Shown: positions 24,958 to 36,900 of the stretch, in pieces
How positions within the stretch are numbered: the first letter of the stretch is position 1
Layout: each line of letters starts with the position of its first letter
Assembly (NCBI RefSeq): GCF_001949145.1
Contig: NW_019091441.1
Coordinates: forward strand, 735,953 to 799,952
DNA: 64,000 nucleotides
Direction of reading: 5' to 3'
DNA from: Acanthaster planci
Taxonomy: Eukaryota > Echinodermata > Asteroidea > Valvatida > Acanthasteridae
The notes under the pieces: model-generated
Told to the model about the DNA's origin: nothing
The model's input: only the letters and a program-made list of their open reading frames with translations
Database searches by the model: none
Program-made: the position numbers and the translations under genes

Positions 24958-27736
24958 AAAAATTTTTTGCAAGTATACGCTTCCGTAAAATGCATTGTTG
25001 TGCATGAAGATTCGTAAAACATCAGAGGCTAATCGGAACGCTCCCAGGGCTCACTTAACCTCGGTTTCATCAGATTACTGACACCCGTACCGGTATGCAA
25101 ATTGCTTCCCAAGCTCACGGCAAAGGTTTGTCACGTTGACAAGATAAAACTTGTTTTGCTCGAGTGTCATCGAATGCTTTTACCACATAATCCTTCAGTC
25201 TCCTTCCCGCTACGTTAAATTAAAGGGTTCACGCTATTATACTACAGCCCTCAAGAGGCACCTTTATGTTTCAGTTAACTTTAGTGTCATTTTTGTTTTG
25301 GGTTTAAAACAAACCTTGGGCACTTTTTTTGTCTTCCATACTCACAAAAGGATCTTTGATGTTGTCCCAGGGAAAGAACCGCAATGTTCCATTGATTTAT
25401 ACACAACAGAAACTGCTGGAAGTTTTGATATTTTGCTGCTCTGATATCCTGTTCCTTTGGTGATTTTTTGTTTTGCACGTAATCCAACGAGCAACCCGTT
25501 CCCCCTTTTAACAATGTGTCAATGAGAAACTTTTGTGTTCTTGAATTACAGCAAAACCCATAATGGGCAAGATTGCGCTCGTTTTTGCGACTAACTAAAC
25601 CGTCTTACAGTTGTATTATGTGTGATGTCCTTATAGTACACGCAAAGCTGGTTCCATGAGCTCTGTCTATTCGTATTAGCGATCATCGATCAACTGTCTC
25701 TTTTTCCCCCAATTTTCTTCATGGGGGAGATATGACTGTCATTTTTGTCCCCTCTCAATCGATGGAGATCAATCTTGTTTCTCTTTGAATTACTGAGGCA
25801 GAATGTTCAGGGGGATCTGGCTGGGCACCCATTAGTCGCAATGTAGGACACACTGGAAAACTTTTCTTTTTCGCATCATCAGTGTGTTTGGGGATTGGAT
25901 GCCGTACATAGGCCTTACCGCTGGCAGTTTTGCATTTAGCCCTTGCCAATAAATGCGCCCACTTCGCAGCAAGAATAATTATATCTTTAAAAGGGAATCC
26001 CCCCAAATCGGTTTTCTTGGTACTACAGCTAGAACGTCCAAACATACTGCGCCCCTTTAATAGTCATTCTGGAGACAAAAATACTCGCAAGTCAGGTTCT
26101 TGAGCACCAGCAGAATTACCGTACAAATCATTCTCCGTCAGAGTCCACTTTATATGAAACAAAATAATTAACTACTGCGTGGAAATCTAATAAGTAAAAA
26201 GTTAATTTCCCGCAAGGGGGTAGGGCAGAATTTTAAGGATGGCGATTGGTAAATGGATACTACAGGTCTGGGATTTTGACGAGATTAAATTACTCTCATG
26301 ATTTGGATACATGAAATCAAATTACATCAAATTACATTTCATTCATTTTGATGAAGCAAGAAGGCTTTTAGTGGAGTTAGAATCGGAATTTATCCCAAAC
26401 ACTTCTATTTCTTAAACGTTTTCAGTGAAACTAGCGACCAGACGATTCAGAGTGCATGTTACTTTAGGGCCATATTGATGGAATTTGAATGGGAAATTAT
26501 TAGAGTGGAATCACGCCTGGAAACTCGATCTGACCCATTTGTTTTGAATGATCCAGTTCGGTATGTATATATTCCAACAGCGCATGTCAAAAAGTTAGGC
26601 AGCTACCCACGGGATATATGCCTCCGGACACGCAGATTGGCTGTGCACAGTCTCATCAGCGTGCATTATAGAGCAAGGGCCTTTGCCTGACACAAAGTCG
26701 ATTGCTTTGTCGACCATTGTCTTTATTCAACTCAGTTTCCGTCTCAGGCTTAGTCTCTGAATCCAATCGCCGACTGAGCGCCTGAAGCATTTTACATTAA
26801 ATTGACGAACTTTAATCTTTGGCTTTTTTGCATCTTACTTGATGTTTTGTGGCGCTATTAGACTTTCGATTGCGCTTACAACTTCAAAGTCAGGTAGTAA
26901 AAAAACAGTTGAAGCCTGCGACGGAGCCGAAATCGAGTATTGGAAACCGGCCCTAGAACGCAGTGAATGCAGAACTGATCTAATTTTCAATATTAACTAC
27001 CCTGTCTGATTGATTGTCTATGCTCGGGAGAAATCACAGAAACAGGAGTGAGTGGCAATTAGGGCGCTGTGCAAGTATGTGTCCACATTGTCCAAGGCCT
27101 TTGGTCTGGCAGTTATTCTTTAGCCCCAATCAGGTGACAGAACAACGAACTGCTTTGGCGGAGAAAGTGTATAGATACGCATGAAAGGATACAGTTTCCT
27201 GGTGATGATATCCGACTATATGACATCTATGCGATCTGTCTATCTACTTCTAAACAGTCCCTGACGGCACCCGCTCTCCACAGTTAAAAATAAAAAAATT
27301 ATCAGTACATAATTATTTCAACGAGGGCTGTTAAATATTACCCACGTGACGGGCTCTCCATCTGTGAGGAAGGGTAAACGGTCTGAGGTATTTTAAAACG
27401 GTTTATTGAAAACACCAGGTCTGCAGTCACTTACATAATAGGCCAATAAGACCTACTCAGGTTTAAAATTACTTTTTATCCCTTTTCGAAATGAAATTTT
27501 TGGGGAAACTCCGAATTCAAAAACTGGTACGTGTATTGAACCGAAGTGTCGGCACGCACGCCGATGTGTGTGTTATTAAGTGCTTGATCTGTCATTTTGG
27601 AGACGGACAGTCTGGGGGAGGGAGGGAGGGCTGAAGGGGCCACGCCCTCATTGGCGATAAGCTTATTCATTGTGACAAAAACCATAAGCATTAAGATTAT
27701 CCGTCGTTCTCGTGTGCCTCCACTGGTACTGCATTG
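24958..27736. other. Non-coding, no gene recognised
   Basis: Open frames up to 97 codons without recognisable motifs or splice context. 23067-24247 is likewise empty apart from a T-rich tract. Confidence 0.4.
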
Positions 27737-28207
27737 TGCCCCTTAATGCCCGAAGCTGGTGACGAGGCTTCCATAGAGAAACTGCGGTGTTCTATATTCG
27801 ACAAAATTGCGTCGTGACGTGCCGTTGCCATCTTTCTCATTACTTATATGCTGTGTTTAATTCATTGCGTCGTGCCGTCGTGACGTCACATCATGCCGTC
27901 GCGACGTGTCGTTTCTTTATACCGTCTTGTCTTGCCGTCGTACCGTGCCGTCGTCACGTCGTGTCTTGCCGTCGTATCGTCAGTCGTGCCGTCGCGTCGC
28001 CTGTCTTTGTATGGTTTTATACCTTATGGGTTAGGCCGTCGGGTCATGCGGCCGTGCTGTCGCGTCCTGATGTCGTACCGTCGCGTCGTGTCGTCTCAGC
28101 GTCGTCTGTCGAATCGTGCCGTCAGGCCTTGCTGTTTCTAAAAATAGCTTGTGATTGTCACGGCAAGTAGCGGGCTTATGTCACAAGTCCTGGAAACAAT
28201 AATGTGC
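27737..28207 (+). mobile_element. Solo arm of the element A family
   Basis: CTTCCATAGAGAAAC, GACAAAATTGCGTCGTG, TTTCTCATTACTTATATGCT (compare 5776-5800) and a GTCGTGCCGTCG array. The following GTATGGTTTTATA, TTAGGCCGTCG, CTGTTTCTAAAAAT and GTCACAAGTCCTGGAAA match the inverted right arm of element A. No inverted partner is visible nearby. Confidence 0.65.
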
Positions 28208-28211
28208 GTGC

Positions 28212-28357
28212 ATAGAGTACCGAAGTGTGACGTCACTGTGAACAAGAAAGTGCAGTGCAAACGAATGGAGTACGCGCGCGTGTTGGTTCACCCGCTGGTT
28301 CTAATGCCTTTTACACACTAATTGTGCGCGTGACGTATTCACCTCGGTACTCTATAG
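28212..28357. mobile_element. MITE with ends ATAGAGTACCGA
   Basis: ATAGAGTACCGAAGTGTGAC at the left is inverted at the right as GTGACGTATTCACCTCGGTA CTCTAT. About 146 bp, non-coding. Confidence 0.7.
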
Positions 28358-28400
28358 GGCCTACAAGATGTGATGATGTGATGGTATCTATTGGAACCAT

Positions 28401-28732
28401 ATAAACTTACGCGCCTCATTTAGCGTCTATGCAGTGAGTACACAGACCGGGGGTCTATGTGTTTATCCGGTTCGTAAGGACACAGACATGTCCGGTTCGT
28501 AAGTGTGACGTCACTTCAGTTTGAACCACGCCCACTGCACATACACTGCACACAAGGTTACATGCATTGATCACCGTTGACGTGGAACCATGGAACCGGA
28601 AGTTAACGCGCAACTTTAGCAATCGTCCAATGGGAGCCTGCAAATCATGGCGCGTCCGCCTTTGTGACGAAGTTACTTCCGAACCGGATACTCGCCGCGT
28701 AGACGCTAATTAATGAGGCGCGCAAGTTTATG
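28401..28732. mobile_element. MITE with ends ATAAACTTACGCGCCTCATT
   Basis: ATAAACTTACGCGCCTCATT TAGCGTCTA pairs with TAGACGCTAATTAATGAGGC GCGCAAGTTTAT. An inner pair TCCGGTTCGTAAGTG / TTACTTCCGAACCGGA is also inverted. Confidence 0.75.
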
Positions 28733-30433
28733 CGCGTTTGACGCGGAGCACGCTGAGTACGCGTAACTAATTAGGACCTTTCCCGTGAAATATGCAAATT
28801 GGACCGGCGCATGCGCGCTACTACCCTTGTTTGGCAAGTGCAGCCGTCAACACTGTCGGTAGGGTAGGCGAGCTGCTAGTAACAATAACCTGGAGTGTTG
28901 TCGATCAATCAAAACCATATTACAGCCTTTTCCCAATACTTGAGCACGCTTTTCTCGAAACTAAGTGAAGTTTTCAGTGTCCTGAGGTTGGAAAGTAACA
29001 GTTCCTTGTCTTTAAATTTGGCACTTATGTCAAAGTATACTAGTACAGAAACGGCGATAGTGACGCGCGCATGGAGACTTGTATTGCTACGTCAAAGATT
29101 TAACCAGTGGTACTAATGTGCATGTGCTCGCCTTATTTGCGTATTTCATGGGAAAGGTCCATTCCGGAATGTAAGGTCTTTGCATACACGCAGAGCGGTT
29201 GTAAGAACCCACTTGTAACCACCTGCCTTTCTTTCGCCGTTTGGGGGTGCACTTCAGCTCCGGGCGGATACGCGCAAGACTGGCGGTCTATATGCCAAAG
29301 ACATACAAACGCACAGACCACCGGTACGTCAAATCTCTTCTAATATGAACAAGATAGGCAGCTCTCGCCTTGATATGACCACATGAAGAAATTCTTGTAG
29401 TCTATAATTTGACAGGGAAAAATATAGTAGATTGCCCCTCTTGATTCAGAGAATTGTACAAGCTCAATCTGGGTTGTGTGTTAACGTGCTAAGTATACCT
29501 ACACTTTGTGTTTGTAAATTTGTTTTTTAAATAATAGTACGTGTTATAATGATACAAGAAAAAATGAAACCATCATTGTGTTCTCTTACTACAAAAGCTT
29601 CCTTTCCCCCTGCTTCTCACCAGATGCTAAATGGGCGTCACCAGAGTTTATTGAGGAACCCTGGCAAAGCATCTTTTCCAAGGGGGATTTGTAGGGGTCA
29701 ATGTTCTATTAAACCATTAACAATAAGAGGGGTAATTTTTTTTAAGCAAATTGTTATTTTTCATCATCACCCGTCTCTTTTTTTCCTTTTTTCGGTGGAA
29801 GCCCCCCGCCCCGTCTCGCGACACCCATATGCATGGTGCTGCTCTTCTCGTGATATAGGGCACTTTCCCAGGAGACGCCATAGGTGCAATACGTAGGCCT
29901 TCTGTCCTGCTGAATTTGTAGAAAACAATAATTTGAGAGGTTGATCGTTTTTGGGTTTTTTTTTAGCCTGACTGGCTGACATAGCCTTTATTTTCAACAG
30001 TTGACTAGGGTTGTTCGCACTTCACTGTACATGCGCAAGGCACATTAACCAAAACCTGTGTCCTTTCTCTACGGTTTACCTAGTGGTCCTTGATCGAATT
30101 TCCCCGTGAACGGTTCTTTGCACCAAAAATGAAGCCGGGTTCGAGTCCCGGATTGTCCCAGGCTTTAAGTGCATTTGGTTTTCAGTCCATTTCCGGAGGT
30201 TTTCTCCGTTTTTTTCCTGCCTCTGATTTGGACCTTCTTCCTAACTCCGTAATGTGATGCTGATTAATAAAGGTAACGAATAAACGTATAGCTATTGGTG
30301 CAAATAGCCTGGGTAGCTGAAAGCGCCATTAAAATCAAACAACTTGCCCGTACTGATCGTAGAATTTACATGTCTGATGTGCTGATCAGCGACAAATTTA
30401 CGCCCTCAACGTTAAAGCTATGCTTAATTATTC
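28733..30433. other. 5' flank of SUPV3L1, SINE remnant only
   Basis: Apart from the SINE at 30125-30290 and the YY1-like site, no coding exon recognised. Confidence 0.4.
30125..30290 (+). repeat. tRNA-derived SINE remnant
   Basis: A perfect T-arm-like CCGGGTTCGAGTCCCGG (30135-30151) is followed by a TTTTCAGTCC...TTTTCTCCG body resembling the SINE at 2960-3150 and an AATAAAGGTAACGAATAAA tail. No acceptor/anticodon half of a tRNA is visible, so it is not called as a tRNA gene. Confidence 0.5.
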
Positions 30434-30442
30434 AAGATGGCG
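30434..30442 (+). promoter_or_regulatory. YY1-like site AAGATGGCG upstream of SUPV3L1
   Basis: AAGATGGCG lies about 107 bases before the SUPV3L1 start codon. AAGATGGCGGC is the known YY1 core, often found near start sites of nuclear genes for mitochondrial and ribosomal proteins. Site function here is inferred from motif and position only. Confidence 0.4.
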
Positions 30443-30548
30443 CTCTCCATGTGACCCTCATCTGCAACACGCGCCACGCAATAAGGGAGAGTGTTTTCAC
30501 AATTAGAGGAGTTACTGCAATCTTTTGAGAGTTTCACGAGTGAAAACA

Positions 30549-30990
30549 ATGAACACCATCCAAAAGAGAACGCTTCGTGTTCTAGTAGAGAGGTTAAGAC
30601 TTCAGGAATCGCTGTCTACCTGGTGTGGTCATTCCCACGGGTCGCTACGACGAGCAGTTCGCATTCCAGTTGGCATGGTTGGCAATCATGCCGCAGCCTC
30701 CGATAATAACCACCATGATCATAACAGACGAAGCACTGCACGGCTAACACATTCGTGGACGAACAGGACAAGCCATAGAATTCCACCTCGCAGTTCACCC
30801 AATTATTTAAATCTGTCCCATAGTTGTTCAGTCAAGAGAAATGTTAATAATAGGCATTACTCTGAGTCGGACAACAACGGTGAGAAGAATATTTCCACCC
30901 TGTTCATCCCTGTGCCGGTCAAAGTGACTTTTAACCCAGATGATATCAATATTGGGGAGGAGTTGGGAGCCAGTCTCAAGGATAAGAAAG
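30549..30990 (+). CDS. SUPV3L1: SUPV3L1 exon 1 (start codon, presequence, N-terminal region)
   Basis: ATG at 30549 followed by an Arg/Leu-rich segment typical of a matrix-targeting signal, then a poorly conserved His/Ser/Asn-rich stretch. Near the end, [15 protein letters not shown] matches the start of the conserved SUV3 N-terminal domain. Donor AAAG|gtaatt, phase 1. A longer reading to a TTG at 30525 is possible but unlikely to be used. Confidence 0.85.
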
Positions 30991-33900
30991 GTAATTCTCA
31001 CAAAAAATGCTATGAATTGTTTACCAGTTATGCAGCCAGTGCTGGCAGTTGACTTAACATGTGTCATGCTTCAGTCATGTCAACTATGTCTGTGAACACT
31101 TATGAATGGTTCTTGGTTCTTTTCTTCCCTTAGAAATGTCTTTCAGGGTTGGCAATCAAATGTAGCATTTTGTTTTACAAAAAAGTAAATAAAAGGAAAG
31201 AGTTCCACATAGGGACAAGACTAATTTTCCTTTAAAATGTTATAGCAGTTGTCAGAAAGTGATAAATGTCCTAACAAGTGAAATTTAGCTGAGAAACTTC
31301 TTAAGCATTTACTCAGTAAACACTCATTTTTTGAGACAAGTCTCATAGGTTTGTACACAGGGGCATCAAGTGTTGTTTGTATATGGAACTCTCTTCAAAC
31401 AAAATAACAATAAAATTACAGTGAGTTGGAAACTATCAGTAGAATTAGACATCAAAACTCGGAAACTGTCCTTAACTTCAGAGATGTCCCATTACATGTG
31501 TTTAGAGACAAAACCAATCCCCTAGTTTTGGAGATATTTTCTCTTTTGGGGGACTGATTTTGTCCCCGACTAAAGAGACTTCCTTGAGTTTAGGGACAGT
31601 CTCTGAGTTGTGATGTACATGTACCTCTATCGACCATAGCACCTTTGGTTGATCTGCGCAATCACTTGATCTCTGTATAATCGCTGCGCATTCTGTCAAT
31701 AATTGCAAATGTACAGATGGTTGCCTTTTCTTCGTGCTTTCTTATTCAGTCCTGTAGAAGATCATACAGATCAATTAAAAAAAGGAGTAAGTTCAAAGAT
31801 TTCATATGATCGATTGATACCCCAAGGTACATGTAATTGCATGGAGGTGCTGATTGACTGCTTGTAAATGATACAGACATCCTATTGATCTTAATTTGAA
31901 AGATTCCTTACAGATACATGTGTACGGCAAAGTCAGGTGGTCAAAAGACTTAAGATTCATTTGAAGTCAATCAGTTTCTGTATTTGTTATCATAGCTGAG
32001 TTGCTGAAGGTCCTGAATTCATTCTACAGAAGGAAAGAGATACAAAGACTGGCAGCAGAAAATGGATTGGATGGTAAGAGGCATTTTACAGGCTAGGAAA
32101 TTTTGTGATTTTGTGTTCTTTGACCACTTCATGCCAAATGACATGTAAACACACTTTGACTGTAACACATTGGATGTTAGGGCTGAGTCAAGTCGAATAA
32201 TTTACTATTCAAATATTCGACCTTCGAGTCGATCGCATACGCGAATATTCAGTCGCACCGACCGGCAGATTGTTGAGCAACAAACCATGTACAAAATCAG
32301 TTGCAATAATGCACACAATTGCACAAGTACATTACAGTCACTATAATAGCTTCTCACGTCTATGAGTATCTCCAGCCACGATTTAGCAAGATTTAAGAGA
32401 CAAATAATACTTCTTTTCCTGTTGAAAATGTATATTCCTTTAAAAAATTTTTTAATGTACTTTTTAAATCGATGTAAGGTTTCTGGCACTTTTCATTTGA
32501 ATCTGCTTGGAATAAGCCTTCATAGTGCAATTTTTCTCATTTAAAACAAAAGAAAATTCTCCCTTTTCATGAATTTTGCATTTGAATATTCAAATTTGAA
32601 AAATAATATTCAAATATTCGACAGTTGATTGAATATTCAATTACTTGGATATTCGGCACAGCCTAATTGGACGTACAAACATGTCACAGCAAATTCTGTA
32701 CATGTATATATGATTGGGTAGTGTCTTTCTGTACTTAGCTCTACTCATGCTTCAGTCATTCCTGTTGAGGCTGTACACATGCAGGCCTGAACTAGTCTGT
32801 AGGGTTAGCATGTGGGGAGCCTTCAAACAGCCAATGGCCCTATGCTGGGTGTCATGACATTGGTTTCAAAAAAAGCAAAGATGTGGCAAGAAATGCCACT
32901 CAACTCTTGAACAAATGACCTTCAAGGGTCAGCATTTTTAAAGTCCAACTGTGGTTGTGTTATCTTGCCATTTTAACAAGTTGGTATTTTTGAATAATAC
33001 CATTGGCAAGTGGTAAATTTTAAGCATACTAAACCCCTCAAAACCACCAGAATGTTTTAAAGTAGGATTTGCCCAATTGGAATAGGCACTGCCCGGATAT
33101 TGTTACCTATGGTGTAGGCTGCTGTTAGTATCCGCCCAGTGGGTGATTGTGGAGTATTTTGGGAACGTCAACGGCAAGAGGGCAAAGGATGAAGTTAAAT
33201 ACACATGTAATCAACAGCTTTCATTTTATTGCTTCAGAAATACGACATTTAATTTTCTCGCTTCAGAGCTTCTGTTCCACCAGGCTTTTGTGAGCTTCCG
33301 CAAGTACATCGTGGAAGTGGAGTGTCTGGAACCAGACCTGCACATTGTGCTGAGCGACATCTTGGCAGGTGCAGGCCATGTGGATGACATCTTCCCTTAC
33401 TTCCTTCGCCATGCCAGGCAAGTCTTCCCTGCCTTGGATTGCATGGATGACTTGAGGAAGATCAGTGATCTAACTGACCCAGCACAGTGGTGAGTGAGTA
33501 GGTTGTCGGTAAAGATGCTTAGTATGGGAGCATACATGAATGCATTATACGATAATGAAGATCACGAGTGCAATGGTAATGATTTCATGAAGTGGCAGAT
33601 GGAATGTTCTATTTCATGTAGCGAAGCTAAGTGGAATGGAATGGAACATTGAACCTGTCACCAAATGGAATTGTTCTTTCCAATGCACCAATGTGAAACA
33701 TTAGTTGTTTAACACAATGCTAGAATAAATCTTCTTTGTACACAAGTCATGGTGAAAGCTTTTATACGTCTCATATTATTATGACACATCATCTTTCACC
33801 CCCATCACATGGATCTCATCAGCGCTGTCTTGTTACTGGTCTGATTAAAAGGCAAAATGGAATCTTTATACATATATTTGGAGTTTGGAATCCTTGGTAA

Positions 33901-36900
33901 CACCACACAAAAACGGGGAGGCAGAGGACTTAAAAGGCCCAATTGCTGTAGTAGTTTTTCATTTTTAACAGGTACCCCGATGCGAGGGCCATCAAGCGGA
34001 AAATTGTCTTCCATGCTGGCCCCACCAACAGTGGGAAAACCTACCATGCACTAGAGAGCTTCTGCTCAGCCAAGTCGGGCGTTTACTGTGGGCCGCTGAA
34101 GCTTCTTGCAAATGAGGTTCACATGAAGACCAATGACAAGGTATGGTAGTGGTCAGTGAACAGTTTGCCTCAGGGTAGGCAAGATGCAATGATGAGTTTT
34201 GCGAAATCTTACTTTCCATTGATGGGTGATTTAATTGACCTAAAACATAATGAAGTCACCCTTTCCTCTAGGAGCTTGATGGATTGCATCCCACCTCACT
34301 GCCATATGAAAGCACACATGTAAACAAAGCATGACGTCATTGTGCAACAGGTCTATAAAACAGGCATGCTTGGCAAAGAGGGGACGCGGGTACCATTGAA
34401 GACCAGGCAGAGCTGTTAACGGTGGACTAAACTGGATGCTGTCTGACACTAGATGGCACTGCTGTTTTGCTAAGAGTTTCTCTATTTTGCAGACACGAAC
34501 ATCAATGAACAAGGACGTCATCCTCACCTCCCTCTCTATTGACACCCTTGCCCGTATCTTAAAAGTCTCTCTGTTGTTCTCAATATAGTAATAAATGTAC
34601 ACACTTTTATTGCAGGATAAAAGGTATGTGCATACCACACATACAGTCTATTCACCATGCAGCTGCTGGTTCAATGGGGCCTGCTGCTGGACAAAGCCCT
34701 CCATTCAGGGCATACCACAGCCCAGCAGTCGAGGTCAAAATAATCCCGCCGCCGTGAAGGGATTAATGTCTTCCATGTTGATTTCATTCAACTTCTCATT
34801 TCTTTGTTGTTGTTCTGCAATGCTCAGGGAATCATGTGTGATCTTGTGACTGGGGAAGAGAGACGGTACACCCATCCCGAGGGAATACCCGCCAGCCATG
34901 TTGCCTGTACCGTCGAGATGACCAACGTGAACCAACCATGTAAGAAGCAGAGGAATTGCCAAAAGTCAACACAATCTCGAACGTCGAATCTTGAATGCAA
35001 ACGTCTTTCAGCATAGATGTTGTAACATTGCTGCATACTTTTAGCGTTGTAACTGTTGATGGCATTCCAACTTAAGCCACACCCACTCACGTCGTATAGC
35101 AATGGAACCATTGGAATTGGAAGCAGTGCAATATTGGCTTATTAGCCAGTGGTTGTTCATAATTTGCAGAGCATGTGCATGTAAGGCCAAGTCGCTGACC
35201 AATTAGATTGAATTTCACCACCTGTATTAGTACTGTAGCATATCCTGTAGCACATCCTGCAATCACAGCCCATGAAACACAAGCAAGAAGCAGTCTCACT
35301 GAGTAGCTGAGCCCAGAAGCCTTGAAAATCACAGTACCCCTGGGGGATTTGTGTGAAAAATGTGCACAAAAGCTTTTGTGAAATACATCTTGAAGTTGGT
35401 CTGCTCTTGACAAAAACATCTAGCACAAAATAAAAACACTGGCAATTATTCACAACAGACTGGCAGCAGTTCAACACATTTCAACCATGCCATTCTTCAC
35501 TGCGAAGTCAGGTATTATATAACATCAAACTCACTGAAGGTTTCTTTTGGGTGAAGCACTGTTTGACTGATGATTCACTGTCGTATGAACTTGAGACCTG
35601 TTGTAGCCTACATAAATTTGTTGTCCCAATCTTGCAGCAAAATCTCCAGATTTTGATGATCAGATTAATTTGTGTGTTTTTGTTGTTCATTTGTGTAGAT
35701 GAAGTGGCAATTATTGATGAGATTCAGATGTTGAGAGATCCTGCTCGGGGTTGGGCCTGGACCAGAGCCTTCTTAGGTAGGAGAAGAACTAGCTTTATGT
35801 GCCTATGAGAGGAAAAACCTTGCTGTCAGTTCCACAAGACATTACAAAATGCATGCCATATTTAGGATGCGTTTATGAAGCTTGAGCATTACAGACCTCA
35901 TGCCTTGATACAAGGAGAATCCTCATAGGCATATTCCTGACATTTGCATAAAATGAGGGTGTTTTATTTCTCTAGAACTGGGCTTCTACTCTCAATTTTG
36001 TTTACCAAGAAAAGGTTAACGATTTGTTACTCTGGGAAAACAAAGCTGACATTTCCAGCATTAGTCTAGATTGGAGATAAGCTTTCTGACTAAAGTCGTC
36101 CATTTGTGATTTGTTTGCCTCAGCTATGCAATCTTACATGACTGTACATTACATTGAACAGTTCGTGGACTGGCAAACTGTGTAACTTTAGAAAAAAGCA
36201 ATTTTTAAACCATGGTCCACTGCACCTTTAGTCCTTCAAATGTCAGTAAAACCTTTTCATGATAACGGTTGAAATTTGTCAAATTCCATGGCGTTGGCAA
36301 GTCATAAACATTGGCATGTTTTCATGCTTGGCCCAAAATAAGCTGGTATTGAGTCATTAGATGACAGGGTTTGTCCTAGAATGTATTTCTGCCGAGCATA
36401 GCACTTTTATGAGGTGGGCCCCCTACTTAACGTCTGAATCCTTACTAAAAGTCCAATTGTTGATTGGCAGGGGTGGCTGCCCAGGAGATCCATCTGTGTG
36501 GTGAGGCAGCCGCTATCAGTCTCGTCCAACAACTGGCAGCAGCCACTGGAGATGAGATGGAGGTCAGACACTACAAACGGCTCACATCACTCAAGATACT
36601 AGACCAACCGTTAGGTAATCTTGACCTAGGTTCATTTTGCAGTGCAAATGTAATGCTCTCCGCGATCTTATAATTTAGCAGGGTGCCAGCCAGTGTGAGA
36701 CAAGCACAAAGTCCTTACATTTTATTCTACTGATTGGAACTCGTCAATGAGCAGGGGGCTTGGGGATTACGGCCTGAATAAAAAGCGCCCTCAAGTGTTA
36801 TGGGAACATTGTAAGTGAAGTTAACTGGTTCTCATTGTGTCAGAGTGAAAATAGCACTAGGGAGATTGGAACCAGTCCAGAATTTCATGCGTACATGTTA

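Noticed and set aside
25755-26045. Minus-strand frame of 96 codons as a gene
   Set aside because: No domain, splice or codon evidence; length is within chance for this composition.
30125-30155. tRNA gene (GGGTTCGAGTCCC T-arm)
   Set aside because: No matching acceptor, D or anticodon arms upstream; sequence continues into a SINE body.
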